Assembly (NCBI RefSeq): GCF_965644225.1
Contig: NZ_CBFFRJ010000008.1
Coordinates: forward strand, 1-64,000
DNA: 64,000 bases
Origin: CBFFRJ01 sp965644225
GTDB lineage: Bacteria > Pseudomonadota > Gammaproteobacteria > Enterobacterales > Enterobacteriaceae
Reading direction: 5' to 3'
Positions 32,596 to 41,584 of the stretch are shown here, piece after piece. The notes beneath the pieces are model-generated. The model was not told the DNA's origin, did not search any database, and saw nothing but the letters and a program-made list of their open reading frames with translations. Each line of letters opens with the position of its first letter. The stretch's first letter is position 1. The position numbers and the translations under genes are program-made.

Positions 32596-35421
32596 ATGGA
32601 TAAGATCGAAGTACGGGGCGCACGCACCCACAATCTCAAAAACATCAACCTCGTCATCCCACGCGACAAGCTGATTGTCGTTACCGGGCTGTCGGGTTCG
32701 GGTAAATCTTCACTGGCCTTCGACACCCTGTATGCCGAAGGGCAGCGACGCTATGTTGAATCGCTCTCCGCTTACGCCCGTCAGTTCCTGTCACTGATGG
32801 AAAAACCGGACGTTGACCATATCGAAGGGCTCTCACCGGCGATTTCCATCGAGCAGAAATCGACGTCGCACAACCCGCGTTCCACCGTCGGTACCATCAC
32901 TGAAATTCACGATTATCTGCGTCTGCTGTTTGCCCGCGTCGGCGAGCCGCGCTGCCCGGATCATGATGTGCCGCTCGCAGCGCAAACCGTCAGCCAGATG
33001 GTCGATAACGTGCTGGCGCTGCCGGAAGGTAAACGCCTGATGCTGCTGGCTCCGGTGATTAAAGAGCGTAAAGGCGAGCACACCAAAACCCTGGAAAATC
33101 TCGCCAGCCAGGGCTATATCCGTGCGCGTATTGATGGCGAAGTGTGCGATCTTTCCGATCCGCCGCCGCTGGAATTGCAAAAGAAACACACCATCGAAGT
33201 GGTTATCGATCGCTTCAAGGTGCGTGAGGATCTGTCGCAACGCCTTGCCGAGTCATTTGAAACGGCGCTTGAGCTCTCCGGCGGTACGGCAATTGTCGCC
33301 GATATGGACGACGCCAAAGCCGAAGAACTGCTGTTTTCCGCCAACTTCGCCTGCCCGGTGTGTGGCTACAGCATGCGCGAGCTGGAGCCACGCCTGTTTT
33401 CGTTCAACAACCCGGCGGGCGCCTGCCCGACCTGTGACGGCCTTGGCGTGCAGCAGTATTTCGACCCGGACAGGGTTATCCAGAATCCTGAGCTTTCACT
33501 GGCCGGCGGCGCTATTCGCGGCTGGGATCGGCGTAATTTCTACTATTTCCAGATGCTCAAGTCGCTGGCTGAGCATTATAAATTTGATGTCGATGCCCCA
33601 TGGGCCAGCCTGAGCGCGAATGTGCACAAAGTGGTGCTGTTCGGTTCCGGTAAAGAGAACATTGAATTCAAGTATATGAACGATCGCGGCGATACCTCCG
33701 TGCGCCGTCACCCATTCGAAGGCGTGCTGCACAATATGGAGCGCCGCTACAAAGAGACCGAATCCTCAGCGGTACGCGAAGAGCTGGCAAAATTTATCAG
33801 CAATCGTCCGTGCACAAGCTGCGAAGGAACGCGTCTGCGGCGTGAAGCACGCCATGTGTATGTTGAAAACACCCCCCTGCCGACCATTTCAGATATGAGC
33901 ATCGGCCATGCGATGGACTTCTTCACCAATCTGAAGCTCTCCGGTCAGCGGGCTAAAATAGCCGAAAAAGTGCTCAAAGAGATTGGCGACAGGCTGAAAT
34001 TCCTCGTCAACGTCGGTCTGAACTACCTGAGCCTTTCTCGCTCTGCGGAGACCTTATCCGGCGGCGAAGCCCAGCGTATCCGTCTGGCAAGCCAGATTGG
34101 CGCAGGCCTGGTGGGCGTGATGTATGTGCTGGACGAACCCTCGATCGGCCTGCATCAGCGCGATAACGAACGTCTTTTAGGAACCCTGATTCACCTGCGC
34201 AACCTCGGTAACACGGTGATCGTCGTCGAGCATGATGAAGACGCTATTCGCGCGGCTGACCATGTGATCGATATCGGTCCTGGTGCTGGCGTGCACGGCG
34301 GTCAGGTGGTGGCTGAGGGCACACTGGATGCCATTATGGCAGTGCCGGAGTCCCTTACCGGCCAGTACATGAGCGGCAAACGCAAAATTGAAGTCCCTAA
34401 ATCACGAGCCAAAGCCGACCCGCAAAAAGTGCTGAAGCTGTCCGGCGCGCGCGGCAACAACCTCAAAGACGTGACCCTGACGCTGCCGGTTGGCCTGTTT
34501 ACCTGTATTACCGGGGTTTCCGGCTCGGGTAAATCGACGCTGATCAACGACACCCTGTTCCCGATCGCGCAGACCCAGCTTAACGGGGCTACCCTGGCTG
34601 AGCCTGCGCCGTATCGCGAGATTCAGGGTCTGGAACATTTCGATAAAGTTATCGATATTGACCAGAGCCCGATTGGCCGTACGCCGCGCTCCAACCCGGC
34701 GACCTATACCGGCGTCTTCACCCCCGTGCGCGAACTCTTTGCCGGCGTACCGGAATCTCGTTCCCGCGGCTACACGCCTGGACGTTTTAGCTTTAACGTC
34801 CGCGGCGGGCGCTGCGAAGCCTGCCAGGGTGATGGCGTCATCAAGGTTGAGATGCACTTCCTGCCGGATATCTACGTGCCCTGCGATCAGTGCAAAGGCA
34901 AACGCTATAACCGCGAAACGCTGGAAATCAAGTACAAGGGCAAGACTATCCATGAAGTGCTGGATATGACCATCGAAGAGGCCCGCGAATTCTTTGATGC
35001 CGTTCCGGCACTGGCGCGCAAGCTGCAAACCTTGATGGACGTGGGCCTGACCTATATTCGTCTTGGTCAGTCGGCGACCACCCTTTCCGGCGGCGAAGCC
35101 CAGCGCGTGAAACTGGCGCGCGAGTTATCCAAACGCGGCACCGGTCAGACGCTCTATATTCTTGATGAGCCGACCACCGGCCTGCACTTTGCCGATATCC
35201 AGCAACTGCTGGAGGTGCTCCACCAGCTCAGAGACCAGGGCAACACCATTGTGGTCATTGAGCACAATCTGGATGTGATTAAAACCGCAGACTGGATTGT
35301 TGACCTCGGGCCGGAAGGCGGCAGCGGCGGCGGCGAAATTCTGGTCGCAGGAACTCCGGAAACCGTCGCCGAATGCGAAGCATCGCATACGGCGCGCTTC
35401 CTGAAACCGATGCTGAAATAA
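32596..35421 (+). CDS. uvrA: Excinuclease ABC subunit A, UvrA
   Basis: A 941-aa damage-recognition ATPase of nucleotide excision repair, acting as a UvrA2-UvrB complex. Two ABC modules are visible: Walker A GLSGSGKSS near 31-39 and GVSGSGKST near 640-648, with signatures TLSGGEAQRIRLA and TLSGGEAQRVKLA. Zinc-finger cysteines include CPVC near 253 and CEACQGDGVI with CDQC near 740-765. E. coli length is 940 aa. It is transcribed from the SOS-controlled divergent region and ends directly against convergent yjbR. Confidence 0.98.
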   Translation: MDKIEVRGARTHNLKNINLVIPRDKLIVVTGLSGSGKSSLAFDTLYAEGQRRYVESLSAYARQFLSLMEKPDVDHIEGLSPAISIEQKSTSHNPRSTVGTITEIHDYLRLLFARVGEPRCPDHDVPLAAQTVSQMVDNVLALPEGKRLMLLAPVIKERKGEHTKTLENLASQGYIRARIDGEVCDLSDPPPLELQKKHTIEVVIDRFKVREDLSQRLAESFETALELSGGTAIVADMDDAKAEELLFSANFACPVCGYSMRELEPRLFSFNNPAGACPTCDGLGVQQYFDPDRVIQNPELSLAGGAIRGWDRRNFYYFQMLKSLAEHYKFDVDAPWASLSANVHKVVLFGSGKENIEFKYMNDRGDTSVRRHPFEGVLHNMERRYKETESSAVREELAKFISNRPCTSCEGTRLRREARHVYVENTPLPTISDMSIGHAMDFFTNLKLSGQRAKIAEKVLKEIGDRLKFLVNVGLNYLSLSRSAETLSGGEAQRIRLASQIGAGLVGVMYVLDEPSIGLHQRDNERLLGTLIHLRNLGNTVIVVEHDEDAIRAADHVIDIGPGAGVHGGQVVAEGTLDAIMAVPESLTGQYMSGKRKIEVPKSRAKADPQKVLKLSGARGNNLKDVTLTLPVGLFTCITGVSGSGKSTLINDTLFPIAQTQLNGATLAEPAPYREIQGLEHFDKVIDIDQSPIGRTPRSNPATYTGVFTPVRELFAGVPESRSRGYTPGRFSFNVRGGRCEACQGDGVIKVEMHFLPDIYVPCDQCKGKRYNRETLEIKYKGKTIHEVLDMTIEEAREFFDAVPALARKLQTLMDVGLTYIRLGQSATTLSGGEAQRVKLARELSKRGTGQTLYILDEPTTGLHFADIQQLLEVLHQLRDQGNTIVVIEHNLDVIKTADWIVDLGPEGGSGGGEILVAGTPETVAECEASHTARFLKPMLK

Positions 35422-35775
35422 TCAGTCCGAAAGCTGTTGCCTGAGCGGATCGGGCAACAGCGAAACGGCCTGTTTATATGAGGCATTCACCAGGTAGTAA
35501 ATCTGCGAATCGGGCAGGGATCCATCGAGATAAATGGTGCTCCAGTGGGCTTTGTTCAGATGCCTGCTGGGGCGCACGTCAGCATGTTGTTGCCGTAGCA
35601 GTTCTGCCAGTTCCGGGCTGGTTTTCAGCGATGCCGCCGGGCGCCCTTCCACCTCTTTCACCATGGCGAAAAGCACGTCAGCAACCTTAATCTGCGTGGC
35701 TTTCCAGTCACTATGTACGCTCTGTTCTGCTCCGGGTTTAGCCATGCAATACTGGAGTAACTCCGAAATTGTCAT
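35422..35775 (-). CDS. yjbR: MmcQ/YjbR family DNA-binding protein YjbR
   Basis: A 117-aa protein of the MmcQ/YjbR family (CyaY-like DNA-binding fold), E. coli length 118. Recognisable are TISELLQYCMAKPGAEQSVH at the start and LNKAHWSTIYLDGSLPDSQI near 78-97. Biological role is unknown. It follows the remnant of yjbQ by two bases, as the intact yjbQ-yjbR operon does elsewhere, so it may have lost its normal promoter. Confidence 0.93.
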   Translation of the reverse strand: MTISELLQYCMAKPGAEQSVHSDWKATQIKVADVLFAMVKEVEGRPAASLKTSPELAELLRQQHADVRPSRHLNKAHWSTIYLDGSLPDSQIYYLVNASYKQAVSLLPDPLRQQLSD

Positions 35776-35777
35776 CC

Positions 35778-35840
35778 TTATTCCCCTTGTAGTGTCGCGG
35801 TGATTTTCCGCGAACCGCCGTGGATACGATATCGATAACC
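35778..35840 (-). pseudogene. yjbQ: 3' remnant of yjbQ
   Basis: On the minus strand, the bases just before the yjbR start encode YRYRIHGGSRKITATLQGE and a stop. This is nearly the end of E. coli YjbQ (EHRIHGGSRRIIATLQGE), a UPF0047 protein of about 138 aa. Homology stops at about 35840, and the upstream frame has no YjbQ sequence. yjbQ was therefore cut when the 35955-44857 block arrived. Confidence 0.85.
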
Positions 35841-35954
35841 GCCTGCATTCAGATTAGGAGAAAATTCTCTCTGTGCCCGTCGGAAAATCAGGTTAACAAC
35901 CACAAAGGGTGCTGACAATATGCAGGATACTGACGAACCTCATCCCGGCGTTCG

Positions 35955-36884
35955 TTATGACGCCTGATGCGCAAGTATTGATGCGCCAATCAAGCCGCCA
36001 TCACTAAAATGGCAACCAGGGATCAGTAAGGGTTCATCCGTTTTAAGCAGGATCTTGCGCCGAACTGCCTCATCCAGACGAGCGATCAACGTTAACTCAC
36101 TGGCTAAGCCCCCTCCGGCCACAATTTTGTGAGGACCCAGTATATTCACCGCATGCGCCAGTGGCTCGCTGACCAACTCGACCCATACCGCCAGCGTCAT
36201 GGCTGCCTGCTCTTGTTCGGCAAACGCCGCCTGCACAATGTCCTGGCTGGCGAGCGACTCGCCGCTGAGTAACTGATGCAAACGTTCAATCCCTCTGGCC
36301 CCGCCTAGCGTATCAAGGCAACCAGACTGACCGCAGCCGCAGGGTAAACGCGGCAATGTGACCGTTTTTCCCTGTACGACGAGGCTGGTCGGGGTAACAG
36401 GAGCATGTCCCCATTCAGCGCTAATCCCCTGATTACCTTTAAAGATTTTCCCGTGGATCGCAATCCCCCCGCCAATTCCGCTGCCGATAATAATCCCCAG
36501 AACCACCGGCAGATCTTTTGCCGCGCCGTAGCAGGCCTCAGCCAGGGTAAAGCAATCGGCATCATTAGCCATCACCACCGTTCGCCCCAGGTCAGCAGAT
36601 AAGGTCTGGGTGATTTTCACCCCCTGAAAGGGAGGGACATTGCTGGCAAGAATACTATCCTGAGCGATATCCACTACGCCTGCGCAGGAGAGAGCGACAG
36701 GGCTGCTGGTTGATAAGGCATCACCGTATTCGGCAATAATGCTGCGAATAGCCGCCGAAAAATCCGCCCAGTGCGTGGCAAGAAGCGGACGCTGCCGTTT
36801 ATGACTAATAACGCCCTCAGCAGTTGAAAGCGCGCTTTTAATGAAAGAGCCGCCAATATCCAGGCACAATACGCTGTTATTCAT
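35955..36884 (-). CDS. ROK family sugar kinase
   Basis: A 309-aa cytosolic ROK protein without a DNA-binding domain, so a kinase. ATP loop LDIGGSFIKSAL is near 8-19, the catalytic Asp lies in MANDADCFTLAEA near 105-117, IGSGIGGGIAIHG is near 134-146, and the zinc motif CGCGQSGCLDTLGG near 183-196 uses Asp where many relatives have Glu. Likely substrates are hexoses or N-acetyl amino sugars (NagK/NanK-like). It overlaps the upstream permease gene by 4 bp, so it phosphorylates something brought in by that transporter. Confidence 0.88.
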   Translation of the reverse strand: MNNSVLCLDIGGSFIKSALSTAEGVISHKRQRPLLATHWADFSAAIRSIIAEYGDALSTSSPVALSCAGVVDIAQDSILASNVPPFQGVKITQTLSADLGRTVVMANDADCFTLAEACYGAAKDLPVVLGIIIGSGIGGGIAIHGKIFKGNQGISAEWGHAPVTPTSLVVQGKTVTLPRLPCGCGQSGCLDTLGGARGIERLHQLLSGESLASQDIVQAAFAEQEQAAMTLAVWVELVSEPLAHAVNILGPHKIVAGGGLASELTLIARLDEAVRRKILLKTDEPLLIPGCHFSDGGLIGASILAHQAS

Positions 36885-37750
36885 AAACGGGAATCCAGTA
36901 AGTCACGAAGGCCATCGCCCAACACATTGAATCCCAGCACCGAGACGACGATAGCAAGCCCTGGCCACAGAGAGATGCCCAGGCTCATGCCAAGAAAGTT
37001 ACGCCCATCGCTCATCATCGTGCCCCATTCAGGCATTGGCGGTTGCACGCCCATACCGAGGAAAGACAGAGATGCCGCCGCCAGGATAACAGACCCGCCA
37101 GTTAACGTTGCCTGAACGGTAATAGGGCCGAGGGTATTACGCAGAATATAATGAATAATCAATCTTCTGTAGCCAATCCCTAGCGACCGGGCGGCTTCCA
37201 TATATTCCATGTTCTTAATACCTAACGTCAGGTTACGACTCAGACGCGCATATACCGGAACCGAAAAAATAGCGATGGCAAGTAGCATATTCATCAGCCC
37301 TGAACCCAGGACGCTGACCAGCAAAATCGCCAGCACAATTCCCGGGAAGGCAAAAATGACATCCATCACCCACATAATCGCGTGGTCAACATACTTGCCG
37401 CATAACGCCGCAGCGATCCCCAGTGGTAATCCCATCAGCAGAGATAGCGCGACGCTGACCGCCACTTCAATTAACGATATCCGGGCGCCGTAAACAGTGC
37501 GTGAAAAAATATCCCGACCATAGTCATCGGTCCCCATCCAGTGCTCTGGAGAAGGAGAGGCAAGGATATTTATTAAATCCTGGGCATAGGGATCATAATG
37601 GGCAATCAGCGGGGCAAAAATGGCGCACAGCGTGATTAACCCCACCAAAAAACCACCAATGCTGATGGCAGGATGTTTCACCATCCAGCGCAGAGACGTC
37701 GCCAGGTTATTTCTCGATTTTTCTACCGTAATGTCAGACATGTTAATCAA
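36881..37750 (-). CDS. Peptide-type ABC permease (DppC/GsiD family)
   Basis: A 289-aa inner-membrane permease with an N-terminal helix (AISIGGFLVGLITLCAIFAP) and the family HWMGTDDYGRDIFSRTVYGA near 69-88. The EAA loop EAARSLGIGYRRLIIHYILRN is near 182-202, and the end reads LGDGLRDLLDSRL. It pairs with the upstream permease, which it overlaps by 8 bp, and is followed by the ROK kinase gene with a 4-bp overlap. Its ATPase is the fused protein encoded divergently at 43040. Confidence 0.9.
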   Translation of the reverse strand: MINMSDITVEKSRNNLATSLRWMVKHPAISIGGFLVGLITLCAIFAPLIAHYDPYAQDLINILASPSPEHWMGTDDYGRDIFSRTVYGARISLIEVAVSVALSLLMGLPLGIAAALCGKYVDHAIMWVMDVIFAFPGIVLAILLVSVLGSGLMNMLLAIAIFSVPVYARLSRNLTLGIKNMEYMEAARSLGIGYRRLIIHYILRNTLGPITVQATLTGGSVILAAASLSFLGMGVQPPMPEWGTMMSDGRNFLGMSLGISLWPGLAIVVSVLGFNVLGDGLRDLLDSRL

Positions 37751-38663
37751 ACCTTATTTTCGGATTGATTCTGGCGATAATGATTTCACCGATCAGATTC
37801 ATCACCACAACACTTGCCACCGTTATCATTGTTACCCCCTGAATAACCGGGTAATCACGATAACGCACTGAATCGACCAGATAGCGCCCGATACCAGGCC
37901 AGTTAAAGACAGACTCCGTAACCACCGCGCCGCCAATTAAGCTGCCGAAATTCAGGGCAATAATAGTAACGATGGGAATCAGTGCATTGCGCAATGCATG
38001 TTTAAAGTAGATTTGAAAAGGGGCTAATCCCTTGGCTCTGGCAGTGCGAATATAGTCTTCACCCAACACATCCACCATGCTGGAACGCGTCATTCTGGAC
38101 ATCACCGCCATAGGGAAAATACCCAGACATACTGACGGCAATATATAGCTTTTCCATCCCTCAGCACCTAACAGAGGAAGCCAGCCCAGTTTCACCGAGA
38201 ACGTATCCATCGCAATTAAAGCCAGCCAAAAGTTGGCGATAGATGCCCCGGCTATCGCCATCAGCATCAGCACATGATCGGCCAAGTGATTACGATAAAT
38301 CGCCGCACACATACCGGCAGGGACGCCAATGGCCATCGCCATAATCCAGGCCAGTAACGCCAGGCCCAGGGTATAAGGTGCGCGTTCGCCTATCTCTTCT
38401 GATACTGGCTGGCCTGATTTTAGCGACGTGCCAAAATCGCCTTTCAGCATTCCGCTAACAAAGTGTCCGTATTGTACCGGCAGAGGCTCATCAAGCCCCA
38501 GACGAGTATGCATACGGCTAACGTCATCCTGAGTTGCCTGAGGGCCGGCCATCAAACGCGCGGGATCGCCAGGTAAAGTCCTGATCGCCAGAAAGACGAT
38601 GAGCGAAGCACCAAGCAGAATGAATGGCAACGACAACAATTTCTTTACGACATAAGCCTTCAT
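37743..38663 (-). CDS. Peptide-type ABC permease (DppB/GsiC family)
   Basis: A 306-aa permease with the DppB-type start (LLSLPFILLGASLIVFLAIR, TLPGDPARLMAG) and the motif RTARAKGLAPFQIYFKHALRN near 203-223 for ATPase contact. GGAVVTESVFNWPGIGRYLV near 247-266 is the strongly conserved family segment. Six helices are visible. It is the second gene of the operon binding protein - permease - permease - ROK kinase. Confidence 0.9.
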   Translation of the reverse strand: MKAYVVKKLLSLPFILLGASLIVFLAIRTLPGDPARLMAGPQATQDDVSRMHTRLGLDEPLPVQYGHFVSGMLKGDFGTSLKSGQPVSEEIGERAPYTLGLALLAWIMAMAIGVPAGMCAAIYRNHLADHVLMLMAIAGASIANFWLALIAMDTFSVKLGWLPLLGAEGWKSYILPSVCLGIFPMAVMSRMTRSSMVDVLGEDYIRTARAKGLAPFQIYFKHALRNALIPIVTIIALNFGSLIGGAVVTESVFNWPGIGRYLVDSVRYRDYPVIQGVTMITVASVVVMNLIGEIIIARINPKIRFD

Positions 38664-38685
38664 AGCAACTCCGGGGCATCCTGCT

Positions 38686-40221
38686 TTATGGTTTCTGCGC
38701 GTTAATCACAATAATTTCTCCACCGGGTTCCATACGGACACCCTTAATCCCGCTGCGCGTTGCGTAGAGGTCGTTCTGGAAGTAGAGCATCACGTGAGGA
38801 GCATCCTGCATGATGACTTTTTGTGCCTGCACGTAATCGGCAATACGTTCTTTGTCATCCATCGTCGAGGAGGCTTTATCCAGCAGCTCATCAACCACCT
38901 GATTCTTGTAGAAACCGAGATTTGCGCCAACGGGCGCCGCGCTTTGCGAGTGATAAAGAGGGCGCAGTTGTAAATCCGAGCCATTAAGACCAGAGGACCA
39001 GGAGGCAAGCACTGAATCCGTATGATTCGCCAGTTTTTCGCTCACCGGCGCAAATGCCGCCTTACTCCAGACGCCACTTTCCATCTGTTGAATATTCACT
39101 TTAACGCCGACCTTGCCCCACATCGCCTGCAGGATCTGCGCGGTACGCGCATCGGGTCCCTGAACCGCAATATTCATATCAAAACCTTGCGGATATCCGG
39201 CATCTTTCAGCAACGTTTTCGCTTTATCAACGTTATAAGGGTACTCATTGAGCGTACTGTCGTAGCCTTCATTAACCGGGGCAAGCGGCGAGTTTGCGGC
39301 GGAAGCGAAACCGAACATCACCGCTTTGAGGAGTGCGTCTTTATCCGTTGCGAAATTCAGCGCCTGCCGCACACGCGCATCATTCAATGGTTTTTGCTCG
39401 GTGTTGAGCGCCAGCCAAAATACCGATGCCCCCTCGCCCTCTTCCAGCTTGATTTGCGGATTGCTTTTCAGTTGCAAACCAAACTGAGGGGGAACCGGGT
39501 TGATAACGTCAACCTGACCGGAAAGTAACGCCATATTCATGACGGAAGGCTCAGAGCTCCAGGTCCATTTGATTTGATCCGGGCCGTCGTTTTTGCCCCA
39601 GTAATGCGGGTTCTTTTTCTGCAGCACGTACTCGCCAGCTTTATACTCCTGCAGCATATACGGACCGGTGCCATCCGCCTTGCGGCCAATGGTGCCTGCC
39701 TTTTCTGCCTCAGGGCTGACCATTTTCGCCGATCCGCCGGTCAGCAAATTCAAAAACGAGGGATAGACTTTCTTCAGCGTGATCTCAACCGTCTCGTCAT
39801 CTATTTTCTTCACTGACGCCACCACATTACGCATGCGGGAACTGGCGGCTAAACCGCGTTTGGTATCGATATGACGCTGGAGGTTAACGACGACCGCATC
39901 CGCATTAAAGGGCGTACCATCATGGAAGACGACATTTTTACGCAGCGTGAAGGTCCAGACTTTACCGTCATCGCTCATTTTCCATGAGGTGGCCAGCGCG
40001 GGTTCAATCTTGTACTCAGGGGACAAATCAACCAGACCTTCATACATCGGTTTTAACACCGTGTCGGTAAACGTTGCCGTCTGATCGCCCGGATCCATGC
40101 TACGTGGAGCCTCATTCTGCATCACATTTAGCGTTGCTGCCTGTAATGATGTCACGCCACCTACAGCCAGAACGCCCGCCAGGATGGAAATTCGATACTT
40201 ATTCAAAAGCAATGCCTTCAT
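38686..40221 (-). CDS. Peptide-type periplasmic substrate-binding protein (SBP family 5)
   Basis: A 511-aa extracytoplasmic binding protein of the DppA/GsiB/NikA family, with a signal peptide (cleavage near SLQAA at 27-31). Family motifs: MYEGLVDLSPEYKIEPALAT, WTFTLRKNVVFHDGTPFNAD near 90-109, VRQALNFATDKDALLKAVMF. It is closest in feel to GsiB, the glutathione binding protein. The ligand is unknown, likely a short peptide or glycoconjugate. It is divergent from the ROK regulator with a palindrome between them. Confidence 0.9.
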   Translation of the reverse strand: MKALLLNKYRISILAGVLAVGGVTSLQAATLNVMQNEAPRSMDPGDQTATFTDTVLKPMYEGLVDLSPEYKIEPALATSWKMSDDGKVWTFTLRKNVVFHDGTPFNADAVVVNLQRHIDTKRGLAASSRMRNVVASVKKIDDETVEITLKKVYPSFLNLLTGGSAKMVSPEAEKAGTIGRKADGTGPYMLQEYKAGEYVLQKKNPHYWGKNDGPDQIKWTWSSEPSVMNMALLSGQVDVINPVPPQFGLQLKSNPQIKLEEGEGASVFWLALNTEQKPLNDARVRQALNFATDKDALLKAVMFGFASAANSPLAPVNEGYDSTLNEYPYNVDKAKTLLKDAGYPQGFDMNIAVQGPDARTAQILQAMWGKVGVKVNIQQMESGVWSKAAFAPVSEKLANHTDSVLASWSSGLNGSDLQLRPLYHSQSAAPVGANLGFYKNQVVDELLDKASSTMDDKERIADYVQAQKVIMQDAPHVMLYFQNDLYATRSGIKGVRMEPGGEIIVINAQKP

Positions 40222-40293
40222 CTGTTACCCCAGTCTGTTTGTTGTGTTGTTGCGCGCTATCATTAAGAACAATTTTTATGCGCATTAGATTTC

Positions 40294-40309
40294 TATTGAT
40301 ATATCAATA
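40294..40309. promoter_or_regulatory. 16-bp palindrome, candidate ROK regulator operator
   Basis: TATTGATATATCAATA is a perfect palindrome in the 216-bp A+T-rich region between the divergent binding-protein and ROK-regulator genes. NagC/Mlc-type regulators bind A+T-rich dyads. The regulator at 40438 is the natural candidate to bind here. Confidence 0.5.
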
Positions 40310-40437
40310 ACCAATAAAAAGCCACATTAGGTAATATAATTAACTTATAAGTGTGAATTTAGTTATTTTTATGAATAAAGTGATTGCTAAAGCAACAGTG
40401 GACAATTACTTTTAAAAAAAACTGAAAATGAATAACT

Positions 40438-41574
40438 ATGCTAAATAAACTTCAGCAACAAATCGTTTCTCTGGTGTGTAACGAAGATGGCGCGAGCCGT
40501 GCAGACCTCGCTCGCCTGACGGGCATGAGTAAAGCGGCGATCGGTACAATAGTGAAAGAGCTGCTGGCTGACGGTATTTTGCAGGAAAGCGATATACCCG
40601 CGTCTGGCGGACAGGGCCGCCCGTCGGTCACCCTCTCTCTTGCCCCTGATGCGGCATACGCTATCGGCATCTCATTTATTGATAATCAGTTGGTTATGGT
40701 GCTGGCCAATGGCAAAGGGGAAATCCTTCTTGAGCGTAACCTTATTCCCGCGAGCGGGATCCCACCCTTAGTTCAGCAACTGGCGAATGAAATCGCCGCG
40801 ATGCTCGAACAGTCGGCCATTGATCGGCAACATTTAATGGGCGTGGGTTTGGCCCTGTCGGCATTTATTGATGCCAGCCAGTCAGTATGTGTGCAGTCGG
40901 CGTTAATGGGCTGGCATCAGGTTCCACTCGCGGAATTACTGAGTAAAGCTACTGGCGGGCTGCCGGTGGTAGTTGAAAACGACACTCGCGCATTAGCCAT
41001 TCATGAAAAAACCTTTGGTCTGTTACGCAAACAGGACAGTGCGGTGGTCATTTCCCACGGCAGCGGTATTGGCAGCGCGGCGGTTATTCACGGGCGCATC
41101 TGGCGAGGGGCGCACGGCGGTGCAGGCGAAATCGCGCACTGCACCATTGTTCCGGCAGGAAAACCTTGCCGCTGTGGCAAACGCGGTTGTCTGGACACCA
41201 TTGCCTCGCTAACGGCCATTTTTGAACAAGCCAGAATGGAAGGGATAGATGCCACAAGCCTGAGCGAACTGGAAGCGATGGCGCGTAAGGGCCATTCCGC
41301 AGCGGTTCACATTCTGCATCAGGCAGGAGATGCGTTGGGGATGGCGATTGCCAATCAGATCCATAACAACGATCCTGCCGCCATTATGCTTGCCCACCAG
41401 CCGGAGCATTTTCAGGGGCTGCTTAATACCGTCATGCAGCAGGCCATCGAAACCAATCTGCTCCCTGGCATGGCCGGTAAAACACCACTCATATACCGCG
41501 CTCTCGAACCGAATAGCTGGGCGCTGGCTGCGGCAAGCGTCGCCATCATTCACGTTTTATTTCCTGAATACTAA
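40438..41574 (+). CDS. ROK family transcriptional regulator
   Basis: A 378-aa NagC/Mlc-like regulator. The winged helix-turn-helix at about 1-65 has ASRADLARLTGMSKAAIGTI. The ROK domain follows with ENDTRALAIHEK near 180-191, SHGSGIGSAAVIHGRIWRG near 205-223, and the zinc motif CRCGKRGCLDTIAS near 243-256. It starts the plus-strand half of the cluster, ahead of the M81 peptidase gene and the ATPase gene, and probably represses both divergent units until a sugar or sugar phosphate binds. Confidence 0.88.
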   Translation: MLNKLQQQIVSLVCNEDGASRADLARLTGMSKAAIGTIVKELLADGILQESDIPASGGQGRPSVTLSLAPDAAYAIGISFIDNQLVMVLANGKGEILLERNLIPASGIPPLVQQLANEIAAMLEQSAIDRQHLMGVGLALSAFIDASQSVCVQSALMGWHQVPLAELLSKATGGLPVVVENDTRALAIHEKTFGLLRKQDSAVVISHGSGIGSAAVIHGRIWRGAHGGAGEIAHCTIVPAGKPCRCGKRGCLDTIASLTAIFEQARMEGIDATSLSELEAMARKGHSAAVHILHQAGDALGMAIANQIHNNDPAAIMLAHQPEHFQGLLNTVMQQAIETNLLPGMAGKTPLIYRALEPNSWALAAASVAIIHVLFPEY

Positions 41575-41584
41575 TGAGGTCTCT

